A stretch of DNA of 64,000 bases from Phycisphaerae bacterium (GTDB lineage: Bacteria > Planctomycetota > Phycisphaerae > Phycisphaerales > SM1A02): assembly GCA_016795065.1 (NCBI GenBank), contig JAEUIU010000039.1, positions 1 through 64,000 on the forward strand. The letters are read 5' to 3'. Numbering within the stretch: position 1 is the first letter of the stretch; each line of letters starts with the position of its first letter. Positions 1 through 8,885 of this stretch are shown here, in pieces. Both the position numbers and the translations under genes were made by a program. The notes beneath the pieces are model-generated. The model was not told the origin of the DNA, made no database searches, and saw only the letters and a program-made list of their open reading frames with translations.

Positions 1-1
1 G

Positions 2-1135
2 GTCCGTCCCTACATGCTCACCCGCATGCCGGTCTTTGGCGAGAGCGCCGTCGACGGGCTCGCCGCCGCGTTCACCGCGGCCGATCGCATTCCCGCCCAT
101 GACGCGGCGCCGACCTTCTCCGTCGAGTCGGCCCAGGCGGGACGGACGCTCGTCGGTTCCACGGGCGTCAGTTGCATCACCTGCCACACCTTCAACGGTC
201 GGGCGTCGCTGGGCGTACCGGCGGTGGACTTGGGAGCCATGCACGACCGGCTCCGCCCAGGCTGGTTCAACGCCTTCCTCGAGCATCCGGACAGCTTCAC
301 CCCCGGGACGCGCATGACCCGCTTCTGGATGCCCGACCTGCCGATCTTCACCAACCTGCTCAACGGCGACGGCAAGCGACAGCGCGAGGCGATCTGGAAC
401 TACCTCTCGATGGGCGAGTCGATGGCGCCGCCCGCGGGATTGCGGATGAGCGATGACGACTGGGACCTGATGCCCTCGGTCGAACCGATCCTCTTAACGA
501 CATTCATGAAGGGCGTGAGCCCCCGCACCCTCTGCGTCGGCTACACCGACCTCGTGCACGTCGCCTACGACGCCGAAAACGTCCGGCTCGCAAAGGCCTG
601 GCGCGGCAAGTTCATGGATGCCTCGGGCACCTGGGACGCCCGCGCGGGACGGGTCTGCTCGCCGGCGGGCTCCTCGATCATCGACCTTCCGCCGGGCGAG
701 GCGATCGCGATCCTCGCCTCACGCGACCTTCCCTGGCCCGAGGCGTCGCTGCGGTACGTGGGCATCGAACGCGATGCGGCACGGATCCCCCGCTTTATCA
801 GCGAACTGTTAGCCGACGGGGTCGCCCTGCGCGTCCGCGAGTCGGCCGTCCCGGTCATGAGCGGCCAGGGCGTGCAACTCCGCAGGACGATGGACTCCTG
901 GGCCGAGGCGGACCGGAGCGACCTCTACATGCGCGTTGCGGTCGGAGGGACGATCGCCGAGCGAGGCGGTTCCTTCGTGATCGACGACACCCTCACCGTC
1001 ACGGTCCGTTCGCCCGGTGCGTTCGTCCGCGACTCCAACGGCAAGCGCGAGCTCTTGGTGCCTGTCGACTTCAAGTACTTCGAGAACGAGACTCCCCGCT
1101 ACAAGGCGACCGTCGAGGTCGACCTTCTCTGGTGA
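2..1135 (+). CDS. c-type cytochrome (heme-binding) protein, 5' end missing
   Basis: The reading frame is open to the first base of the window, so the N-terminus lies outside it; the visible part is about 377 residues. A single CxxCH heme-attachment motif (CITCH, about residue 58) marks a covalent c-type heme, so the protein should act outside the cytoplasmic membrane in electron transfer. The RPYMLTRMP sequence just upstream of the heme region is, from memory, a recurrent planctomycete cytochrome motif. The last 200 residues are beta-rich and unassigned. The stop overlaps the next start by one base (TGATG), so it is probably cotranscribed with the propeller dehydrogenase, which could donate electrons to it. 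The heme call is firm; the partner role is inferred. Confidence 0.75.
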   Translation, partial: VRPYMLTRMPVFGESAVDGLAAAFTAADRIPAHDAAPTFSVESAQAGRTLVGSTGVSCITCHTFNGRASLGVPAVDLGAMHDRLRPGWFNAFLEHPDSFTPGTRMTRFWMPDLPIFTNLLNGDGKRQREAIWNYLSMGESMAPPAGLRMSDDDWDLMPSVEPILLTTFMKGVSPRTLCVGYTDLVHVAYDAENVRLAKAWRGKFMDASGTWDARAGRVCSPAGSSIIDLPPGEAIAILASRDLPWPEASLRYVGIERDAARIPRFISELLADGVALRVRESAVPVMSGQGVQLRRTMDSWAEADRSDLYMRVAVGGTIAERGGSFVIDDTLTVTVRSPGAFVRDSNGKRELLVPVDFKYFENETPRYKATVEVDLLW

Positions 1136-2622
1136 TGCCCATGTCGACCCTCCTCGCCACCGCTGCTCTCGCCACGCTCGCCCTCGCCCAAGGCGGCCCT
1201 CCGCGCGAGGCCGACTACTGGCGCATCGAAACGCTCGCCGTGCCGGACACCGTTTGCATGGAGGCGACGGGGCTTCTGCCGCTCGACGATCGCCGCCTGA
1301 TGGCGACGAATCGGCGCGGCGAGGTCTGGATCGTCACCGATCCCTGGACGGACAAGCCTTCGTTCAAGCTCGCCTACGACGGACTCTCCGAGCCGCTGGG
1401 TCTTCTCGCCGCCAAGGGCTGGAAGGGACCGACCGACTGGATCTACACCTCGCAGCGGGGTGAACTCTCCCGCATGCGCGACGAGAACGGCGACGGCACG
1501 ATCGATCGCCTTGAAACCGTCAGCGAGGCCTGGGGCATCTCGGGCAACTACCACGAGTACTGCTTCGGCCCGGCCCAGGACGCCAACGGCGACCTCTGGC
1601 TCACGCTCAATCGTCCCTTCGGCGAGGAGCCTTACGGCCACAAGGATTGGCGCGGCTGGGCGGTGCGGATCGATGCCCAAGGCAAGCCCCACTTCGAATG
1701 CGCCGGACTGCGCTCGCCCTGCGGCGTCGGAGCGAGTCCCGAGGGCGAGATCTTCTACACCGACAACCAGGGCGAGTGGTGCGCGACGAACAAGCTCTGC
1801 CTCCTTCGCCGCGGCGACTTCCACGGGCACCCGTGGGGGATCGAAAGCGCGAAGCGCCCTGAGTCGAAGGTGCCCTACCCTGGTGATGTCGAAGAGATCG
1901 CGCGCAAGGGCCTCCTGATGCCCGAGGCGATGCGGCTCATTCCGAACCTCCGTCTCCCGGCGATCTGGTTCCCCTACGACAAGATGGGAAAGTCCGCGGC
2001 AGGCTTCGTCTGGGACACCACCGGCGGGAAGTTCGGACCGTTCGAAGGCCAGGTCTTCGTCACCGACCAGCACCACGCCTCCGTCATGCGCGTGGCGTTA
2101 GAGAAGGTCGGCGGCGAGTGGCAAGGCGCCTGCTTCCCGTTTCGCTCCGGCTTCCAGTGCGGGATCATCCGCGCCGAATGGTGGCCCGACGGCTCGCTCG
2201 TCGTCGGTGAGACCAACCGTGGCTGGGGTTCGCGTGGCCAGAAGCCCTGGGGCATCGAGCGGGCAGTCTGGACCGGCAAGGTGCCGTTTGAGATCTACAC
2301 CATGTCGGCAACGGCCGGGGGGTTCCGCCTCACCTTCACGCAGCCGGTCGATCGGGCCAGCGCCGGCGACGTCGCGTCCTACCGCATGACTTCCTACACC
2401 TACGAACTGCACGAAGCCTACGGCAGCAACGAGATGGACACGAAGCCGTGCCCGATCACCACGGCCACCGTGTCCGCCGATGGCAAGTCGGTCGAGCTCC
2501 AGGTCGAGGGCCTGCGGGCCATGTACGTGCACGAACTGCACGCCGAGGGCGTGAAGAGCGCCGAGTCGATTCCGCTCCTCCACACCGAGGCCTACTACAC
2601 GCTGAACCGGCTGCCGTCCTGA
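1135..2622 (+). CDS. secreted glucose/sorbosone dehydrogenase-like beta-propeller protein
   Basis: The 495-residue product starts with a short signal peptide (MSTLLATAALATLALA, just after the start). Repeated blade-like segments follow, with GLLPLDDRRLMATNRRGEVW near the start, an acidic DENGDGTID loop around residue 120, and VFVTDQHHASVMRV in the second half. This resembles the soluble PQQ-type glucose/sorbosone dehydrogenase fold common in planctomycetes. The last 100 residues look like an extra beta domain. GTG 1132 and ATG 1141 are alternative starts; 1135 is chosen because it gives a one-base TGATG overlap with the cytochrome gene. Substrate is unknown; a sugar or other alcohol is a guess from the fold. 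Confidence 0.65.
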   Translation: MPMSTLLATAALATLALAQGGPPREADYWRIETLAVPDTVCMEATGLLPLDDRRLMATNRRGEVWIVTDPWTDKPSFKLAYDGLSEPLGLLAAKGWKGPTDWIYTSQRGELSRMRDENGDGTIDRLETVSEAWGISGNYHEYCFGPAQDANGDLWLTLNRPFGEEPYGHKDWRGWAVRIDAQGKPHFECAGLRSPCGVGASPEGEIFYTDNQGEWCATNKLCLLRRGDFHGHPWGIESAKRPESKVPYPGDVEEIARKGLLMPEAMRLIPNLRLPAIWFPYDKMGKSAAGFVWDTTGGKFGPFEGQVFVTDQHHASVMRVALEKVGGEWQGACFPFRSGFQCGIIRAEWWPDGSLVVGETNRGWGSRGQKPWGIERAVWTGKVPFEIYTMSATAGGFRLTFTQPVDRASAGDVASYRMTSYTYELHEAYGSNEMDTKPCPITTATVSADGKSVELQVEGLRAMYVHELHAEGVKSAESIPLLHTEAYYTLNRLPS

Positions 2623-2637
2623 TCAGAACGCGACCGC

Positions 2638-3639
2638 CTAACGTTTCGCTCGTCGCGGCGGTCGGACCTTGGCGACCCGCCGCCAGGTTGCGTCGCACGC
2701 GGAACAGTGCAGCATCTCGCCGTCGCGCCGCAGCCGCTGACGGCAGGCGATGCAAATGCGGCGGGCGAGGAGAGCCCTTCGCCCGGTTCTCTTCTGCGAC
2801 TGATGGGCCCAAATGATGGCTAGCGGTGCGCAACCGATCCCTGCGGCAAGGCAACCGATCCCGAGGAAGGCCGCCACCGAACCGCGCAGGAGAATCGCCC
2901 CCACAATGATGAGTAGGATCCCGGACATCATGCCGAGGGCGAAGAGCAAGGTGAACGGCCAAGTTGCCCTCAGCGCCGCCCGATCGCCGGGCACCTTCGG
3001 CATGTTCATGTGCGTCAGGCGTGGGAGCTCACCGTAGGGTCGTCCCGCGTCATCGCGGAGTTTCGAACGGCACGCTGCACTGAGCCCAAGGAGCGCCTTG
3101 AACGACATCTTGAACTGCGGCGGACCGTCGGGAACGACGGTCGACCCGAGCCGCTTGTCGTTCCACAAAGCGCCGCATTCGCTGCACCGGTGTTCACCAT
3201 CGCCGGGCTCGGCATCGGCGGCGAGCGGATAGCCGCACGCCGCACAGCGACGGAGGCGTAGGAGAGCATCCGCGATCAGGTCAGCCCTGGCCGCCGCAGC
3301 CCGGGCCGAAACACGCGGCAGGACGGTGATCATGGCCCCCGTTGCGACGAGGACGGACGTCAACATGGTTCCGAGCATTGCCCACGGCGGCAAGAGCATG
3401 CGCCGAGCGAAGTAGATCGATCCGAAGATGAGCCCGGGAACGATCAGGATGGCCAACAGGACCGTGAGGATGGTCGCGTTGCGGAGCGGGGCGCCATGCC
3501 GCTGCGTGGCCGCACTGCGGAGTCGGGCCAATGCACCCATCGTCTCTGGATGGGTAAGGTCGGGTGCCCCCTCCGATTCGAAGGTGGCGATCGTGCGCTC
3601 GACGCCCGCGTCATCCCGAAGGGTGATCTTGGCCCCCAT
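2638..3639 (-). CDS. zinc-ribbon membrane protein (paralogue 1)
   Basis: The roughly 333-residue protein has two CxxC...CxxC zinc ribbons, one after the first pair of membrane helices (CAACGYPL ... CSECG) and one at the C-terminus (CIACRQRL ... CSACD). There are about four hydrophobic helices in two pairs. It is a clear paralogue of the gene immediately upstream: both begin with eight residues followed by DDAGV, which is why the ATG at 3639 is preferred over longer starts. Its start overlaps the upstream gene's end by 29 bases. The function is unknown; the family seems planctomycete-specific and further members occur at 8886 and 48094. Confidence 0.6.
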   Translation of the reverse strand: MGAKITLRDDAGVERTIATFESEGAPDLTHPETMGALARLRSAATQRHGAPLRNATILTVLLAILIVPGLIFGSIYFARRMLLPPWAMLGTMLTSVLVATGAMITVLPRVSARAAAARADLIADALLRLRRCAACGYPLAADAEPGDGEHRCSECGALWNDKRLGSTVVPDGPPQFKMSFKALLGLSAACRSKLRDDAGRPYGELPRLTHMNMPKVPGDRAALRATWPFTLLFALGMMSGILLIIVGAILLRGSVAAFLGIGCLAAGIGCAPLAIIWAHQSQKRTGRRALLARRICIACRQRLRRDGEMLHCSACDATWRRVAKVRPPRRAKR

Positions 3640-4672
3640 CACGCGGCCCATTCTCCGACCGGTTCTTGGGGGCACGAAGACCATGGGTCCGCAGTGTCGC
3701 ACGTCGGGCTGGACGTTTCCATGCCGCACCGCACTCCTGACAAGCCAGCAGCTCGCCACTTCGCCGCAGCCGCTCGTGGCAGGCAAGACAAAGGCGAAGC
3801 CGAAGCTCGTTGTGCAAGGCCAAGGCCTCAAGTCGGCGCGACGCAACGATCCCCGTCACGATGAAGGGGACGCATATCAATCCGCCCACGATGAACATCC
3901 AAGGCATGGCGAGCTTCCCGGCAACAAGGCCGGCCAATGGCGGGGCGCTGATCATCAGAAGAATGCAGCCGATGATCCAGGCTCCGTGACGAAAGGACTC
4001 GCGCCGAAGCGCTCGTCGGGCGAACCTCGACAACCCGTCGGTAGCCATCGGGCCGGTGTATCGCCGAAATGGTCGCCCATAGGCATCCTTCGAGCCCTTC
4101 GTGGCCGAGTAGGCCGACACAAGCCCCGTTCGGAATCCCATCACCTGCCCCGGGACGCCATTGGGCACTTCGACCTGGCCGAGTCGTTCGCGCCGCCAGC
4201 ACGAGCCGCACTCGGCACAGCCGACCAGCCCACGCCCGTCCGCTGTTGCAGGGTCAAGTTGGTAGCAGCAGCGCGGACAGCGCCGAAGCCGCAGGAAGAA
4301 ATCGGCGACCAGCGGCGCTCGACGCTCCATCGTCCGGGCCGTGATGCGAGGCACGATGACCCCGATTTGCAACCAGCCCGCAGCGAGGGAGAACCCCATC
4401 ACCATGAGCAGCGTGAAGGCCCGCGACAACCCGGTCCCCCTCGTCCATGTCATAGAGAAGTAGACAACCAGCGGCACCAGAATCATCGTGAAGAGAACCA
4501 TCACGATCCGCAGCCAAAGCCATCCCGGCGGTGTGGAGATCGCCGCCGACCGCAAGCGGGCGAAGGCGCCGCGCGTCGAAGCGTGAACGAGGTCGGGTAG
4601 TTCGCTCGCGTCAGCCGCTGCGATCTCGCATGGCACGCCCGCGTCGTCTTGGACGAGAAGGTGGCGACGCAT
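3611..4672 (-). CDS. zinc-ribbon membrane protein (paralogue 2)
   Basis: A 353-residue paralogue of the adjacent downstream gene with the same order: DDAGV near the N-terminus, two membrane helices, a zinc ribbon (CPRCCYQL ... CAECG), two further helices, and a C-terminal ribbon (CLACHERL ... CQECG). The ATG at 4672 is preceded by GAGGG at a spacing of seven bases and matches the paralogue's start. A basic 30-residue tail follows the last ribbon. Tandem duplication is the simplest origin. No enzymatic motif is visible, so no function is proposed beyond a membrane protein with metal-binding cytoplasmic modules. Confidence 0.6.
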   Translation of the reverse strand: MRRHLLVQDDAGVPCEIAAADASELPDLVHASTRGAFARLRSAAISTPPGWLWLRIVMVLFTMILVPLVVYFSMTWTRGTGLSRAFTLLMVMGFSLAAGWLQIGVIVPRITARTMERRAPLVADFFLRLRRCPRCCYQLDPATADGRGLVGCAECGSCWRRERLGQVEVPNGVPGQVMGFRTGLVSAYSATKGSKDAYGRPFRRYTGPMATDGLSRFARRALRRESFRHGAWIIGCILLMISAPPLAGLVAGKLAMPWMFIVGGLICVPFIVTGIVASRRLEALALHNELRLRLCLACHERLRRSGELLACQECGAAWKRPARRATLRTHGLRAPKNRSENGPRDGGQDHPSG

Positions 4673-4711
4673 CAGGTGTCCCTCGAGCCATACGGCACGA
4701 CGTGGTGACAA

Positions 4712-6685
4712 TCAGGCATCAAGCATCGTGCCGTCCCACCGGACGAACGCCTCGATGGCCTCGTATTCGGCCAGGCCTAACGCGTCGAACAGTTCGGCGG
4801 TCGACCGGTTCCGCTGCTCGGCCCGCTGCCAGAACTCGCGGTCATCGGCGCCGGGGAACATGGCCCTGTCTTTCTGGCTCTGATGGCGGAAGATCGCGGC
4901 GCGCTTGCGGGCGACCTCATCGGGCGAGAGCGGCACGGCGATGTCAATCTCATCGATTCCCCACTCCTGCCACGCCCCGCGATAGAGCCACGTCTCGCAC
5001 TCGGCAAACCACGCCTCGGAACGGGCCCGCTCGAGCGCCCGGAACACCGCGGCAAGACACACCCGGTGCGTGCCGTGCGGATCGCTCAGGTCGCCGGCCG
5101 CGTAGACCTGGTGCGGCCGGATGCTGCCTAACAGTTCGTGCGTGATGCGGATGTCCGCCTCGCCGAGCGGCTGCTTGCGCACCCGACCCGTCTCGTAGAA
5201 CGGCAGGTCGAGGAAGTGCAGCCGGTCCTCGGGGATGCCGCACAGGATGCCTGCCGCCCGGGCCTCGCCACGACGGATCAGGGTCTTGAGCTGTTGCACC
5301 TCGGCCGGATCGACCGTGGCCGGTCGCTTCTCGCGGAGCTTCCGCTGGATGCCATGCTCGAAGTCGGCGGTGCGCGTCCCGTCGAAACCGAAGATCCGGT
5401 TGAAGTCGGCGGCGAAGTCGGCGAAGCGAAGCGCGTCGGCGTCCGAGACCGCGATGTTGCCCGAGGTCTGGTAGGCGACGTGCACCTCGTGCCCCTGATC
5501 GACAAGCCGCAGCAGCGTGCCGCCCATCGAGATGACGTCATCGTCGGGGTGCGGCGAGAAGATGAGCACCCGCTTGGGGAAGATCCGATCGACGGGGCGA
5601 TCGATGTCTCCGGCCTGCTTGGCGCTGGATGGCTTACCGCCCGGCCAGCCGGTGATGGTCCGCTGAAGCTCGCGGAAGACCTGAAGGTTCAGGTCGTAGG
5701 CCTTGCCCTTGAGGGCGAGCAGCTCCTGAAGACGATGTTCGTTGTAGTCCTCGGCGGTCAGCTTGAGGATCGCCTTGCCCGTCTCGCGGGCAAGCCACGT
5801 CACCGCCTTGCGAACCGTCCGCGGCGTCCACTCAACGCCGCCGAGCGTCCATGGGCACTTGCTTCGGGTGAGTTCCGCGGCCGCCGCCGCGTCAAGGTAG
5901 ACGCTGGCGTTGGGGTGCTCCTGAAGGAAGCTCGCCGCGACGCTCTCGGTGATCGGTCCCTCGATCGCCTTCGCCACCACCGGCGCCTTGCCTTCGCCGA
6001 AGGCCACCAGCAGGATCCGACGCGAGCGGAGGATCGTGCCGACGCCCATGGTGATCGCCCGCAGCGGGACGTTCTCCTCGCCGAAGAAGTCGCTCGCCGC
6101 GTCCTTCCGCGTGACCCGATCGAGGGTGATGAGCCGGGTGCGGCTGCCGCGCCCCGAGCCAGGCTCGTTGAAGCCGATGTGCCCGGTGCGGCCGATGCCT
6201 AACAGTTGGATATCAATGCCGCCGGCCTCCTCGATCGCCCGCTCATAGCCTTCGCAGAACCCGCGCACCTCGTCCGGGGCAACCGTGCCGTCAGGCACGT
6301 GGATGTTGCGCGGATCGATGTCGACATGGTCAAAGAGATGTTCGCCCATGAAGCGGTGGTAGCTCTGAAGCTCCTCCGGACGCATGGGGAAATACTCGTC
6401 AAGGTTGAAGGTGACGACGTTCGCGAACGAAAGCCCTTCCTCACGATGGAGACGGATGAGCTCGGCATAGATGCCCGTCGGCGTCGAACCGGTCGCGAGG
6501 CCGAGAACACAGCGTTTCCCCGCCACCGCGCGGGCGGTGATGAGGTTGGCGATCTCCCGGGCAACCGTCACGTTCACGTCGTGCGAGCGGGCGAACGCGA
6601 AGGTTGCGATGCGCTCGGCTTCGGTGTGGGCGGCCAGCGGACGCGGTGGCGAAGAGTGTCGCGGGGACGCTGCGGCGGAGGTCAT
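4712..6685 (-). CDS. nagB: glucosamine-6-phosphate deaminase domain fused to PIG-L/LmbE deacetylase domain
   Basis: This 657-residue protein carries an N-terminal NagB sugar-phosphate isomerase/deaminase domain (GLATGSTPTGIY, FNLDEYF, and GHIGFNEPGSG where the family has NGHIGFNEPG). About 130 residues from the middle onward precede a C-terminal PIG-L/LmbE domain with the zinc motif FSPHPDDDV and a later DPHGTHR. NagB converts glucosamine-6-phosphate to fructose-6-phosphate and ammonia; PIG-L proteins deacetylate N-acetylglucosamine conjugates. Such fusions are known in planctomycetes and Bacteroidetes. The ATG at 6685 is chosen because earlier in-frame codons would run into the thiC leader. 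Whether both domains are active is not shown by the sequence. Confidence 0.85.
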   Translation of the reverse strand: MTSAAASPRHSSPPRPLAAHTEAERIATFAFARSHDVNVTVAREIANLITARAVAGKRCVLGLATGSTPTGIYAELIRLHREEGLSFANVVTFNLDEYFPMRPEELQSYHRFMGEHLFDHVDIDPRNIHVPDGTVAPDEVRGFCEGYERAIEEAGGIDIQLLGIGRTGHIGFNEPGSGRGSRTRLITLDRVTRKDAASDFFGEENVPLRAITMGVGTILRSRRILLVAFGEGKAPVVAKAIEGPITESVAASFLQEHPNASVYLDAAAAAELTRSKCPWTLGGVEWTPRTVRKAVTWLARETGKAILKLTAEDYNEHRLQELLALKGKAYDLNLQVFRELQRTITGWPGGKPSSAKQAGDIDRPVDRIFPKRVLIFSPHPDDDVISMGGTLLRLVDQGHEVHVAYQTSGNIAVSDADALRFADFAADFNRIFGFDGTRTADFEHGIQRKLREKRPATVDPAEVQQLKTLIRRGEARAAGILCGIPEDRLHFLDLPFYETGRVRKQPLGEADIRITHELLGSIRPHQVYAAGDLSDPHGTHRVCLAAVFRALERARSEAWFAECETWLYRGAWQEWGIDEIDIAVPLSPDEVARKRAAIFRHQSQKDRAMFPGADDREFWQRAEQRNRSTAELFDALGLAEYEAIEAFVRWDGTMLDA

Positions 6686-6780
6686 GCCGCCAGCGTAGCG
6701 GAGGCGGCTTGGCGCGGCCCGCGGGGACTTTTCCCGGCAATTCTCGTTCGCGGTCACGGGCCCGCTACACTGTTCGCGAA

Positions 6781-6870
6781 TCGCTCGGGGCGTCGCCGCG
6801 GCCGAAAGCCGCGGTGGACTGAGAAGCACCCGTCGAACCTGACCCGGTTAGGACCGGCGTAGGGAAGCGA
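6781..6870 (+). promoter_or_regulatory. TPP riboswitch (THI element) upstream of thiC
   Basis: The conserved thiamine pyrophosphate aptamer is visible in order: P1 TCGCT pairing with AGCGA at the two ends, CGGGG, a GC-rich P3a hairpin with a GAAA loop, ACTGAGA, ACCCGTCGAACCTGA, and finally CCGGCGTAGGGAAGCGA. It lies 71 bases before the thiC start. No oligo-T tract follows, so control is more likely at translation: a pyrimidine stretch (CCGCCTCC) downstream of the aptamer could pair with the GGAG ribosome site. The aptamer is certain by motif; the mechanism is inferred. Confidence 0.95.
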
Positions 6871-6941
6871 ACCGACTTCGGGCAGTGCCGTCGTCTCCGC
6901 CTCCTATGCCGACCGCAAGCGAACGCGCTGGAGCTGAGCCC

Positions 6942-8807
6942 ATGACCATGCACACCGAGCCCGACCGCACCTACGACCTGCCGCTCCACGGCGCCCACAA
7001 TCCCTCATCCACCCGACAGGGCACCACGCCGGGCTCCTTCGCCCGTCGGGCCGACATCGGCGGACCGCTCGCCTTCACCTCGCCGGACACGCCTGGCATG
7101 CCCGCACCGAGCGACCGCACGGCGTGGGATTTCCTCCCCGAGGGATGGTCGATCGTCGCCGCACCAAACCACCAGCTCGGCTGTGCCGGACATAACAAGT
7201 CGTCCATCGCGACGCACATCCGCTGCGTCGCGCCGGCTGGGTTCACGCCCATCACCCAACTCGAGCACGCCCGACTGGGGACGATCACGCCCGAGATGCG
7301 CCGCGTCGCCGAGCGCGAGGGACACCTCAGCGCCGAACAGGTGCGCGACGAGATCGCCGCCGGGCGCATGGTCATTCCCGCCAATCGCGTGCACCTGGGC
7401 TATCGACTCGATCCGATGGCGATCGGCCGAGCAAGCAGGACGAAGGTCAACGCCAACATGGGCGCCTCACCGGTCTCGAGCTCGACCGACGAGGAGGTCG
7501 AGAAGCTGCGTTGGGCCGAGCGATGGGGCGCTGACACGGTCATGGACCTCTCGACCGGCGGCGACCTCGACGCGACGCGCGAGGCCATCGTGCGCAACTC
7601 GAACGTCCCGATCGGCACCGTCCCGATCTACTCGATGATCATCGGTCGAAAGATCGAGGACCTCAGCGAATCGATCGTGCTCGACACGCTCGAGCGGCAG
7701 GCCCAACAGGGCGTCGACTACTTCACGATCCACGCGGGCGTCCTGCACGAGCACCTTCCCCTCATCAAGAAGCGGCTCATCGGCATCGTCTCTCGCGGCG
7801 GCTCGCTGCTGGCGAAGTGGATGATCGTGCACAACCGGCAGAACCTGATGTACACGATGTGGGAAGAGATTTGCGACGTCATGCGCCGCTACGACGTCAC
7901 CTTCTCGATCGGCGACGGCCTACGTCCGGGCGGTCTCGCCGACGCCTCCGACGCTGCCCAGTTCGCCGAGCTGGTCACCCTGGGTGAGCTCACCGAGCGG
8001 ACCTGGCGAAAGGGCGTCCAGGTCATGATCGAGGGCCCGGGCCACGTCCCCTTCGACCAGATCGAGTTCAACATGAAGCTCGAGCGCCGGCTCTGTCACG
8101 GCGCTCCCTTCTACGTGCTCGGTCCGCTCGTCACCGACATCTTCCCGGGCTACGACCACATCACGAGCTGCATCGGCGCGACGGCCGCCGCCTATCACGG
8201 GGCGAGCATGCTCTGCTACGTGACGCCGAAGGAGCACCTCGGTCTGCCCAAGCGCGATGACGTCAAGCAGGGTTGCATCGCCTACCGCATCGCGGCCCAC
8301 GCGGCGGACGTGGCGTTAGGGATCCCCGGCACGCGCGACCGCGACGACGAGCTGACCAAGGCCCGCGCCGCCCTCAACTGGGAGAAGCACTTCGAGCTCT
8401 CCTTCGACCCCGACACCGCCCGCGCCTACCACGACGAGGACCTTGACGTCGACACCGACTTCTGCGCGATGTGCGGCCATGACTGGTGCTCGGTGCGCAT
8501 CTCGAAGGAGATCGTCGAATTCGCATCGGGCAAGAGCGACGAATACGCCTGGGAGAAGCCCAAGCGGTCGGCAGCCCTCACCTCGGAGCAACAGGAGATC
8601 CTGGCCAAGCGGGGCGTGCTTCCGCCGGAGGAGATCCACCGCCTCGCCTCCAAGACGAAGCGAGCCCTCGGCGCGGTCGAGGGGAAGGCGAGTTGCCACA
8701 GCGATTTCGTCGATCCGGAGACGGCCAAGACTCTTCAGCAAGCGAAACTGGTCCAGCTCAACACCGCTCCGGCTCACAACCTGCCCACACACGATCCGGT
8801 GATCTGA
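6942..8807 (+). CDS. thiC: phosphomethylpyrimidine synthase ThiC
   Basis: The 621-residue enzyme makes the pyrimidine half of thiamine (HMP-phosphate) from aminoimidazole ribotide by radical SAM chemistry. Recognisable blocks include [48 protein letters not shown] and the C-terminal iron-sulfur cluster motif CAMCGHDWC (Cys508, 511 and 516), the CX2CX4C signature of this family. The ATG at 6942 is preferred over GTG 6885 and ATG 6906 because it has GGAG eight bases upstream and leaves room for riboswitch control. Expression should fall when thiamine pyrophosphate binds the leader. Confidence 0.97.
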   Translation: MTMHTEPDRTYDLPLHGAHNPSSTRQGTTPGSFARRADIGGPLAFTSPDTPGMPAPSDRTAWDFLPEGWSIVAAPNHQLGCAGHNKSSIATHIRCVAPAGFTPITQLEHARLGTITPEMRRVAEREGHLSAEQVRDEIAAGRMVIPANRVHLGYRLDPMAIGRASRTKVNANMGASPVSSSTDEEVEKLRWAERWGADTVMDLSTGGDLDATREAIVRNSNVPIGTVPIYSMIIGRKIEDLSESIVLDTLERQAQQGVDYFTIHAGVLHEHLPLIKKRLIGIVSRGGSLLAKWMIVHNRQNLMYTMWEEICDVMRRYDVTFSIGDGLRPGGLADASDAAQFAELVTLGELTERTWRKGVQVMIEGPGHVPFDQIEFNMKLERRLCHGAPFYVLGPLVTDIFPGYDHITSCIGATAAAYHGASMLCYVTPKEHLGLPKRDDVKQGCIAYRIAAHAADVALGIPGTRDRDDELTKARAALNWEKHFELSFDPDTARAYHDEDLDVDTDFCAMCGHDWCSVRISKEIVEFASGKSDEYAWEKPKRSAALTSEQQEILAKRGVLPPEEIHRLASKTKRALGAVEGKASCHSDFVDPETAKTLQQAKLVQLNTAPAHNLPTHDPVI

Positions 8808-8885
8808 CCGCGGCGATCTCGGGAAAGGCGTTCGTTTGGGCGGCCACGTCCAAACCACTGGATCTGATCGCCCTTGTTGGCGACC

